This document shows, in pieces, positions 46,501-58,500 of a stretch of 60,000 nucleotides of DNA (position 1 is its first letter; the number at the start of each line of letters is the position of its first letter). The translations under genes were made by a program, and so were the position numbers. Below the pieces are notes generated by a model. The model was not told where the DNA came from, searched no databases, and was given only the letters and a program-made list of their open reading frames with translations. The stretch is from Nematostella vectensis (lineage: Eukaryota > Cnidaria > Anthozoa > Actiniaria > Edwardsiidae): positions 7,483,015 through 7,543,014 of the forward strand of contig NC_064048.1 of the NCBI RefSeq assembly GCF_932526225.1, in the 5' to 3' direction.

Positions 46501-49500
46501 ACAACCACAAATCCGCGATAACAAACAGAAAGAAACAAACAGAAAAAATATAAAAGAATTGTGTAAATGGGATAAGAACAACACTCACGGGTTTTATGGC
46601 CCGGGGTACATAATAAACATTGACATACCACTTCCTTTGGCGTCAGACTGGCTTCAAGGTTGGGCTCCACAGGATTTATCTGTTGCGTGACTGGCTCATC
46701 ATTCTCGCTGTCATCACTTGAACTACTGGTCTCAGCGTTCTGTGGCGCGTTGTCACGCAACTCTTCTCCTAGATCACGCTCGGTACTTTCAGATATAGGA
46801 CTCGTACTTCCTTCACGATCACTGAGCGTATTGCTCAGTTTTTTATCAGACGTGGATAGAGGCTCACTATGTTCAAAAGATGACTTTCTTTCTAGGATAT
46901 CCTCAAGAGGTGATTGACTGCTAGGAACCGCGACTTCACTAGTACTTTGAGTTCTTGGAATCTCATTTCTCGGAATTTCAATTTCGTTGATATCACCTGG
47001 GTCTTCGGTTCCAGGAAGATCTATATCACTGTCATCGCTTAAAGAGTCATACCTCCTTTGCAAACTATTCTCATTTGTTGGGGTTTTCTCATCTTGATCG
47101 CTTTCGTCGCTCGATGACCATGGAGGGTTTTCATCCTCAAGGGTACGCTCCTTTGTCTGGTCCGGGCCATGGCCGCTTCTTGACTCCAGCCCCGGCAAAT
47201 CCATCGGTAACACCGCATCGACGCTCACTTCTTCTTCGTTACCAAAATCAACTGATATATCCTCCTGAGAGGAGTGAATATCGGATTTATTCCACTCTGG
47301 GACGCTATCCATACTGCCTTGTCCTTCATCATCCGAGCTGATATTTCCATCACCATATTGTGGCGGTGACGGGGCGGTTGGCTGTCTAAGAGGCAAGCCG
47401 TCATCGCTGCTAATACTGCTGGGAACTGGTTCTTTTTGCATTGGTTCCCTAGACCCAGTCGAGCTGGTACTATCTCTATAAACAACACCAGCACTCTTCT
47501 GCCCGTCCTGCGTATTTTGAAGCATCTGTACCGAGCTTGGTAGGGAATAAGACGTCGTTACGCGGTCGTGCTTCTTGGTGGTCTGAATTACAGGGTCTGA
47601 GGCTTGGTGGGATAAGGATTTTTCAGTGACAACCCCGCTATCTGGTCGCTCTTCTGAGTTTTCGTCAATAGGTGGTTGGGAGGAGAGGAATTTTGGTCTT
47701 CCGTACTGAGTGTTTATCTAGAACAAATGAAAGATATAGAAAACTAAGAATGGGAACTCAAACGGTAGACTACATCAGCAAAAAAAAAGCAAAAGCAAAG
47801 GTCATCTCGCTTATTCTCAGAGAGTGCTGTCTTTCCGCTCCAAAGGAAAAATTTTTTTCGCACTCGTGCTCAAACAACACATTTAAAAAAGGTTCATTTC
47901 GAGTCCTTGACAACCACTCCTTTGTTGTGACACATTATTGGTAAAATCTCGAAATAATCAACTTAAACAAGGTTTTATCTTAATTTACTAAGTTCAGTCT
48001 AAGGTATCACAATAGCTTCCCCAAATCAGCCGATAGAAATGGATGCTTTCTCACACATGATATTTTGCTGGGGTGACAAAATGAAGACTGACAGAAACCC
48101 TTTACTATCCTGCCACAACGTACACAACTATCCTGCCACAACATACCTGCGCAGATGTGATAACGTGGAAATCAACAGGCACCCCAGCTCTCTCTATCTC
48201 TGGCGTGCCTGCGCTCATGGGGGAATCATTCCGTAACTTCCTTTGAATGTCTGTAAGGAGCTGGGCGGGGTCCACCTCACTGGAGGTGGAGTTTGCTCGT
48301 GAGAGAAGCGATGGCGGGACGGTGTTTGGATCCCTCTTTATTAGGAGTTGGACCGCGGGGGACTCCTGCCGAATGATATTTATTGCATCCTGGAATGAAA
48401 AGAGTATTTCAGGGATTAATTTGCATTTTTTAAAATATTTTTTTATATTTTTTCCCTCTAAATGCACGAGTTCTTACTCTTCTTAAGGACGAACCATTAG
48501 AAAAGTAATTGTCATCTCTTAGAGCTGAGCACCTCTATACGCTTTGAAGCATTTTTTTTACATTACCTATGCCCTACCACAGAGTTTGTAATGGCCTGCA
48601 AAAGACGTCCGAAAGAATAGGCCAAGAAAACGTTGTGTCCCGTTACTCTGAGTTCATGCGTATAAGCTAGCACTACTCTAGTTTCCATTGCCTACCTGGT
48701 GACTGGCGTTTGCCAAGCTTTTCCCGTTAACTTCCTGTATGATGTCGCCAACCTGTAGCTTGCCACTAAGTGTAGCGGGCTGGCCAGGGAACATCTTCTT
48801 GATCCGCAACAAACCTAGAAACGTTATATAAGATTTCTTAGCAAAGGTACACAGGAAGCACAGTGAGCTGTGACCCGCCAGTCTGCGGCACTTTGGATGC
48901 GCACGCAACATCGTGAAAACTGTCAATCATTTTCATTTTTTTTTATAAATATAACAGGAAGTCGTGGAGCAAACAACGCTGAAATTAGTGGGATAATTTG
49001 AGGACCGCACGAGTCCCACTAAGCCACGAAGTGAAAACTACAAAGCTTCAATGCCTCCTATGAGTGTATTAAAGCCGCAATGTCCCCAGTTTACTTCCGG
49101 TCGATAGCGTAACAATCTCCGATGATTTTTAACGTAAAAAGGCGAAAAAATTTTTTAAATCGTGAAAGCAGTGTGTCTATTGTAAGTTTCTTTGAGAATG
49201 TGATGGATCATTTAGAGTGGATGGCCAGTTAAATAGCGCGGATTCTAATAGATACTATTGTCTTTCAACGGTTGAGGTTTCTGTCGGACCTCCGGAAGTA
49301 AACAGGTGACAATACAGCATTAATAATGCTCCGTATAAGAACTAGGCAAAGTCCCATTGTCCTGCGGCAAAATGCTTTATTATAGCTTTCCCACACAGGA
49401 TCTTTTTTATACCAAACATGCATGCAGGACATTAAGAAGATAGTGAGATTTTAAAGAAATTGCGTGGAAAAGATATGCCTTTGCTATAAACCTTACAGGT

Positions 49501-52500
49501 GATTTTATGTGGTGAACCAATAAGAAGAAGCCAGAATAATAGTTGTTAGTTGTCTTATATTTACAAGGTTCCCCACATAAAATTTACCTGAAAAGCTGGA
49601 TCTGACAGTAATTAACCCTATAACCAAAATATTAAAATATATATATTATGAATCATGTTGTGTTATCTGTATCTTATGCTATAATGTTTTGTCTTGGCCA
49701 ATCAAATTTCTAGAATAAACGTGTAGGCATTTTTGACATACCAGCGTGCATTTGCGTTGGGTTGCCTAGTTCTTACACGGAGCATTACTGAAAGAAACTG
49801 TTCAGACCGTTGGTCCCTGCTCACCTCCGTGTTCGGGGTCGGAGTCCCTGCCTCCAACAAGACTCAGCCCAAGGCCGCCAATCCCTTTGACGAGATCCAC
49901 AGTGAATGTCTGTCCCTCAGGGTCATCCTTGTTGGAAATTCTCTTCATCGGGGCAGGAACGTTAACCTAGGGAAAAAGGGAAGGTCAATCGGGATGCCAT
50001 ATTTCGCTTAACATTGTTGTTCTGATTAGAGGGGACTCCTAAATACGTTATGTAATGTCCTAAGGTAATTTACTGAGCGAACAGGAAAAAAACAACAGTT
50101 TCTAAAACAAGGTTGTATACAATCTTATCTTATACAATTGCCTAAGATGATCTGTTTCTCGCTGGGGTCGAAAATGTCCGCTAAAGCAATGCATAATGTT
50201 TAGGTATCGGGTGGCCCAGAAGGGTCAACTTGCATTAACCATGATGCAGATTATGACTGAAGTATCTGTGACGAAGACTAGTCGGCACGTCATACCTGTA
50301 CAAAGTACCACGTGTCGAGTACCATGTACCTGTACTGATCGATCGATGACCAATCGGCACAATGTACCACATGTATCAATCGATCAAGGGCTAGTCGACA
50401 CCTCAAACTTTACCAAGTACCATGTATCAAGAGTCACATACCTATATCGATTGATCGATGACTAGTCGACACCTCATACCTGTACCGAGTACCATGCACC
50501 GAATAACACGAACCTGTATTGATCGATCAATGACTAGTCGGCACCTCTGGGGTGCTCGCTTGATGATCTCTACAGCCTGCTTGTGGGTGACGCCCACAAG
50601 GCTGACTCCATTAACCTCCAGGATGCGGTCCCCTATGCGGATCTTGCCGTTCCTATCTGCGGGGCCATTTAGCATCAGGGATTTGACGTAGATTCCGCCA
50701 AGCTTAACTGTGGTGTTGACGCCTCCCTGTGAAAAAAGTACTCTCTTACACAATAAACACTAAACACAATAACCTTAGGATATTATTCCTTTGCCTCCCT
50801 TTAATAAATGTAAAATACAAAAAAACTAAGATATTTTGCCTTCCTATGATGTAAAATAAAATAAAATAAAATTGGGATTTTATTTTTTCGAATGCAAAAC
50901 TAGTTGGGTGTGTTTATGGTGTAGCATTTATGGCCGAGTTACGTTGTTAAATAAAAAAAGCTATAAAAACGTCGAAAGATGCACCAGAAATTGTGGTTTT
51001 TAACGGTCTTCCTGGTACTACAAAGTTCCTGATATAAAACTGACGTACAACAAAGTAAAATACTTACAGAGACACTGAGACCAAGGCTTGATCCAATCTT
51101 CTCAAGTTCCACAACAAAGCGCATCTCCTATAGGTAGGAGAAAACGGTATAAATATTACCCACTAGTGAAAGGAAATATTTTTCTAGAGATTTTGGCTTG
51201 TACATATTCTTGGCGTGGAGGGGAATTTTTGACAACCATCAGGTATCAAGTGGTCAGTCTCTATACATCTCTCGAGACTTTCCTTTTAACTCACCGAATC
51301 TCCTTGATACATCTCGTCCTCGCTTGTAACACTGCTATGCGACGTCATAGTGTCACGCAAACTTTCCCTCTGTGAAGACTGTTCCGTGACATCCAGACTC
51401 ATTCCTGCGCTTTCGCTCTTCTCCATAGCAACAGGAGCTACAATCTTTTCGCCAACAGCCATTTCAGACTGCTGTGCCATGGAAAACCCTAGACCGGATG
51501 CAGTATTACTCAGACCGGAAGTGCCGTAGCTTAGTCCTGAAGTCGTATTACCGTAAAAGGCGGGGTTTTGAGTTTTAGGCTTCGATGTCCCCGTTGCGAG
51601 AGAAGATATTGATTTGGAAATCATTGTGACAGGTTCGTCTTCGGAGTGGAATCCAAAACTCGCAGGGGAGGGGTTCGAGGGTGACCGTGGTGATGTAGGC
51701 GACGTGACTGCGCTGGGTGACTGGCTGGAAGTAGGTGACATGGTTGTGGTGGCAAAGGCGTTCTTTAGGTTATTCTGGTGGGATGGGGTAATGAGAGATT
51801 TTACTTCAAGGGTATCAGGTTCCTCATTAGTGGAATCAGTACTTGGGACACTCGATATGTCTAAAAGAAGAATGAAAAAATCATAAGCATTATTAGTGAT
51901 AGATCATACATTCAAAAAAGTTGAAATAATACATCGTTCATTTAAAAAAAATTGTATGTCAAAGTTCAAGAACATCAATCAGTGATCATTTATTAATCAC
52001 ACATGAAAGAACAAGGAAAAATCTCATTGCCTCTAAAATAAAATAGGCCAACTAGGCGAAGAAGCTTTTTTAACAGGTAGAAGCTTTTGAGCACTTCAAA
52101 TAAAGTTAAATAAGTAAAGCCGAAAATTTGGCAGATTTACTTGTTGTGTTCTCTCAGTTTTCATTGACTATTACAAATAAAGTTAGAATAGCGTTTTGCT
52201 GTGACATCGAATGTGGCATAGAACGTGACATCGGAATGGTGCCTACCGAATGCTGTAGTATTTTGTTGGCTTTGCAGCACAACTAGCTCAACTAGTGTTG
52301 GTGCCGTCTTGAGCTGCATGACGGCATACTCGTGAGATACTTGCTCAAGGCTAGTACCATTCACTGCTAAGATACGGTCACCTGGAATACGGATCACAGT
52401 GATAACATGATGGGACCTTACTAACATTTTGGAAATCAGGTAGCGAGTTACATAGCGAATGGGAGGGCTATAAATACCATAACGCTAAAGAAGGCAGTGA

Positions 52501-55500
52501 CGGGACAAGTGTTAAACTTTGAAAACATTTGAAGCGCCATATATAAACTTTGATTAAAGTTCCTCATTTCCTCTTAACATACGGGCATGTCTGTCACGTC
52601 CCCACCCCCTTAATTTCCCTCGCTAGCTCGCAATGCGCTTCGAATATGAAAAAAACTTATTGGATCTCACTTACTGGATCAAAAAAGGCTCAAGTTTTTA
52701 AGAAGTGGTGGAAGGGTTTTGAGGATTAGGATGTGACGGCTAGTTGTGATATTATTACATCAAATGGGCCTTTGTTTTCCTCTGGCAAAAGACAAGAGTA
52801 TAAGGTTGCATTCTCGTCGAAAAGACGACAAAAAACGCATCCATCAGTATCAGTTTTGTTCCAATGGTCAATGCAAAAGTTCCGCATAAATATCTCCTAC
52901 TTTTATCAAAGTTACATACTAAATGCTGCGCAGCCGCCAATACTTATCAATAAATGGCTTTCGTTTTTCGGAATGGTCTAAAAGAGCCTGTAATAAACGC
53001 GCGGGACACCTGTGGTGAAATAAAACGTTAGCGCCCAGACACCTTTTTCAAGATGGCGGACCTCAAACACGAATTATACAAGCTTATGTGGAATTCTCCG
53101 CTCTTCTAATAGAGGAAGGGGTGCATGAGCGGACTCCGAGATATGGGATTTCCTATGTAATTTCCTACGAAGGAATTGGGCGAGCGGGCACGATAAACGA
53201 CGTTTTTTTAAAAGATTGTGACTTACCCGCTTTAAGTCGGCCATCCTTAAAAGCAACGCTTCCCTCAGTCACGGACTTGACGAAGATCCCTAGGTCGAGC
53301 CTTTGGGAGTTTTCTCCTCCGAGAATAGTAAAACCTGGACGTAATCCATCCAAAGGTCACGGCAAAGAAAACTCTTTAAAGATATGAGAAAAAAAAAAAA
53401 AAAAAAAAAAAGAAAAAATGTGCTCACCTAAGCCTTTGCCAGGTTCTTTTCGTAGCTTGATCACTTGGATATCTCTTTCCGGGGACGCCACAATATCGTT
53501 AGGCCTCTGATTGGTCGATTCTGTATAGCAATATTGTCATAAGCATTCAGTGGCGGGAAAAACTTTCTATTGCAAAGTGCCATTTGGCATGGAAAATTAC
53601 AAGACCAGAAAAAGGTCTTCCAGTAACGTCATCAATATACATAGGAATGGAACTTACTGTTTATAGTTGTGGAAGGGGAAAATATTAATTTTTATAACAC
53701 AAGAACAAATTGTATTATGGAATTCTTTTATGCGTTTAATATGTAAAAATTGGCTCATTTAGTAATTCACTGCCGATGTTTAAAATTATGGTACAAGGTT
53801 GCTGGATGGGAGGCTCATTCCAGACATTCAGGTTTTCACAATTGGCAAGACATTGGAAAATTTGGCCGGTAATGGAATTGGAATTGAACCGGAAGTATCG
53901 CACAAGCTTCACCAATGAGCCGATAGAAATGGATGCTTTCTCACACTTGGTGTTTTGCTAGGATGAAAAAATGGCGATTGGCTGAGACTCTTACGTGGAG
54001 TATCGGGTCTATCCTCGCTGCTTTCGGCTCGCTTTACCGGTTTTCTGTAGCCTGGCAGATTGAGTGTTGAGTCTGAAAATAGAATATAAATACAAAAATA
54101 AGCAAAGACTAATACAATAGCCTTGAACCTATAAAGACATCAAGAAAACCAAAACTATTCTCGCTATGTAGCTTTAACTTTCTGTCTTGCTGGGGACATG
54201 CCAATTGTAAATGTGTGGTATCTATAGAGAATACGTGTTACATAGAGAGAGAAAGCAGTCAAAGAAAATAATAATAAAAAAAAAATTCTAACCCTTAGGT
54301 AAATATATTTGTCATTATTTACAACAATAGACATCACGGAAGATAAATAAGAATAAACATTTCTTTGGTTTCAGGACAGAAACTCACATTTCTTCGAGGG
54401 CCGTTTTCTTGATTTAAAGTGTTTTAACAATAGCATCGTGTCCACAGATAAATACAAAACGAAAACCAGTGCAGCGAAACCAAAAGATCTGATCAAATAT
54501 TTATCACTTTAGTGTGTATAATCGTTTAAAACGCTCTGAACCTGACTAGAATAAATACTTGAAATAAAATATTCATGTGTGCCGGGAGACTACCCTTGGA
54601 TACCCGGACAACAACGCCAAGTTTCAGGTCATGGTCTAAACTAGGGAGAAGATTCAAAACGCGGTCAAAAAATATAAAAAACAACAACACATTATTATCA
54701 AACAAAATTGTGCGTGGTAGGAAGGCTTCGAAGCGAAGTGGATTTAAAATCCTCTCAAAAATATGAAAAAACTAAGTGCCTATTGAATACAAATAAAGCC
54801 TTGTTCTAAGAGTGCTAGCGCGACACGAAACAATCAAATGTGATAAATGCTTGACAGGTAATAGGTGATTTTCTGTTTCGAATGTGAATGGCGATGAGCG
54901 AACTCAATGTTTTTGACGTCACGTACGCTGAATACAGGAATAAGGTCCAAGCGTTGAAGCTATGTATGGGTCACAGCGGGAAAAGCATAAACGTGAAAGA
55001 GCACTAATCAGCAATACTTTTGTTTTTTGCTTTCATTCAATATTGGAGGACAAATTAGGTGATATGACCTCAAAATAATATAAGTTATAGCATGGCACGA
55101 GGGGAATTTAGGGATTGAATGTCTCCGCAACCGAGGGATGGTAAGTTGTTGGATGGTTACATGGCTAGTCACCCCGAGGTTGCGAGACATTTAGAGACAT
55201 TTAATCTCTAAATTCCCCGAAATGCCATGCTATAACTATGTAATACCATTATCACTGAGGAAAACTCGCAACTACGAGTAATATTAGGATGGATGAGCAA
55301 ACACGGTTCAATGGATCAGGGCATACGCATTGTTCTTCTTATTCCTGTAGAGACCACCACATTTTTACGAACAATTCTCAAATCAAACACAGTTGATTTA
55401 CATAGTTGCTCTGAATATCTAGTTTAGTTTTTTGGACGTCATTAGCACGCATGCGTAGAGCAATCAAAATGTTCCCACATGGATCTAGTCTAACGATGTT

Positions 55501-58500
55501 TAGGTGTCACGAGATCAAATACTCTGGCCTCTTGGCGCGGGGTCTATCTTTGCGGTAATCGGGGAGCTGCCTTGTATTTACTACCCTGGTAGAAACCAGA
55601 AGACAAGGATGTTGGTTCTAAATTTTTCTCATGCATTTGTAGAAGGAGATGTAGGATAGAAAACATTATTTTGTCTTTTTCTAAACTTCCTCATTATTAA
55701 TGCCTGAGGGAATTTTTCCTCATGAGGTGATCATAGTATTACTACATAAAAACAATGTTACATACTTCCATTACTAAAATGAATTTAAATTTTTTCAATA
55801 ACTAACGACTGACTTGACATTTTGCTAGGATGTCAAAATGTGGGCTCACAGATGCTCTTTAAGAGGTCTGTTTAAAATGATCTGTTTTGGAGCTATTCGA
55901 GGTATTGTTTGGTACTATTTACGTTTAAATTTAAGGTGCATGAGGCTGTGTGAAACACATAAGTAGCTTACTTGGCTGAACTTTGTCAAGACGGTTCGGT
56001 AAGTAAAAGAAAGAAAAGGAAAGGAGCAGTGTACTTACCTGATGTTCTTAGAATTCTCACCTTCAAAGAAGTAGTTCTTAGAGTCAGAATGTATCAGAGA
56101 AGAGAAGATATCTGTGATCGACCATTTCCTTACTGCAATCACAGGTTCAGTGATAGAGGATCCTCAGAAATGGATGAATTACTGGGACAATTAATGTGAA
56201 ATATATAAAATAATATATGGGAAAGTTAACACATTTCCCAAAATCCTGAAGATTGGTAAAGAACAGGAAGACAGGGTGGCGCAGTTTACAGTTTACGTGT
56301 CTCTCACCAATGGGTTCCTGGTTTAATTCGTGGTTCCAAGAAACAAAGTCGACCCTAGGCTGTGTTCCATGGTAACGCATGGGTTGATTGACAGTTGATG
56401 AGACGTCTTTATATGCCTTCCTATGTGGCGCGATAGCTCAGTGGTACGGGCTTCGCTTTTTAATTGGCGGTCACGTCTCGCAAAAACCTAGCTAACCAAC
56501 CTGTTATTGAATTGTTGGGACGTTCAAGAACCACTGAAGAAAGCAGAGTCCATCGCCAGTGTCTGTACTTGGCCGCATAACCAAAAGGGGCATTAACATA
56601 CTAACACTCTCCCATCCATGTAAACTGCGCGGCAGCACAGTGCAGCTTATATAGCAGTCAGTATAAGACCCCGTGCAATGTAAATCCAGAGCGATTAAGC
56701 CTATGGCTGCAATTCTGGATAAACGTCGGTCCAGTCTTCCTTTATTTTCCTCTACATTCTCGTTGTATCTAACGAGGATAATAAGCCTATGGCTGCAATT
56801 CTGGATAAACGTCGGTCCAGTCTTCCTTTATTCTCCTCTACATTCTCGTTGTATCTTACGAGGATAATAAGCTAAATAAGGTTTTCTTTATATCAGAAAA
56901 TCTGTTACAGAGGAATTTGGTACTATACTACATCGGATTGCGTGAGCGAAAGGGTCACAACCAACTTCCAAATGTGGGAACTAAAGTTCCTGAAGGCTTG
57001 ACGATTGGTTTAAACGTCAGAGAAAAGGGAAGCTTTCAGAGTCATTTCTATGTAAGATAAAATAGCAGAACGCTTCCAAAGGATAGAGAGAATGACAGAA
57101 CAATTGAGATGATTGAAAACGGAATAAGCGAAAGGGTCACAACCAACTTCCAAATGTGGGAACGAAAGTTCCTGAAGGCTTGACGATTGGTTATAACGTC
57201 AGAGAAAAGGGAAGCTTTCAGAGTCATTTCTATGTAAGATAAAATAGCAGAAAGCTTCCAAAGGATAGGGAGAATGACAGAACAATTGAGATGATTGAAA
57301 ACGGAATAAGCGAAAGGGTCACAACCAACTTCCAAATGTGGGAACGAAAGTTCCTGAAGGCTTGACGATTGGTTATAACGTCAGAGAAAAGGGAAGCTTT
57401 CAGAATCATTTCTTTGTAAGATAAAATAGCAGAACGCTTCCAAAGGATAGGGAGAATGACAGAACAATTGAGATGATTGAAAACGGAATAAAGGATTCAA
57501 AGAATTTTCTTTTGAATTTGCAAGTTCATCCTTAATAGTTCTAGATCCGCAGCAGATGGGCGAAGGAAGGAGAATGCAGGTAGAAAGAAGATTTTATGAT
57601 GTGGAAGCTACTCAAGGCGTGTCCTGGATTTATCCAAAATAAGGCAAGGAAGACGACATGACGGAAAAACATGGCATGACGCTTCAAATAAGCTCATTTC
57701 ACATCTAATAAGGCAGAAAATTCCCCTAAGTACTTAATGAGTAATATCAAACAAAATATCAAATGCGACTTTTTTTTTTAAGTTGATGCGACTTTTTGTA
57801 GTGTCATTAAAATTTGAGCCTTTCGTCCCTAAGCCCATACATAGCGCAAGGATGATCGAGGAAAAAATATCTGAAAAAGCCAAAATCAGGGTATATGCAT
57901 TTTGGCCGCACGTTATTTGTGTTTTGAAAATCAGTCCGGAATACAAGGAACCGGTGGCCATTGTAAGAAACTGTGCCTTTTTTCTCTCGAATTGCGCTCG
58001 AATTGCGCATTTTCAAGGGTTTTCCGTCATGTCAAGGAAGACAAGAAGATGAGAAAGGAGGAAGAGAAAATCCAGGGGCTGCATGGCAACATTTGTTTTA
58101 TTGGTGCAAAGGGAGAAAAGAATGAAAAGGCATGCAATGATTAACATAACATGCAGAGGTGTAGTAATGCAGTGAAGGAAATCCATGCTTGACCTTAGCG
58201 TCACAAGAAGAGATACGTCCACAGGAAGGAATAATATAAGTTGGTAGCCCACAGACAGGCCGTTAAACGTTAAAAACCGGTAGTCAAAATTGATTCTTTG
58301 ACTGTCCATCAAAATATTTATCCGATACTTATTCATAGAAATAGACGATGGTATGCAATTTCTATAGAGTCGAATAGAGAAAAAACCCATTTCAGAAAAT
58401 TTTGGGCTTGTGTTACTGAATGCATACTAAAAATAAAAATATATTATGCATGCAAAAACTATTTCTGATTACACATGATTCCCTCTTGAAATGCATGCAA

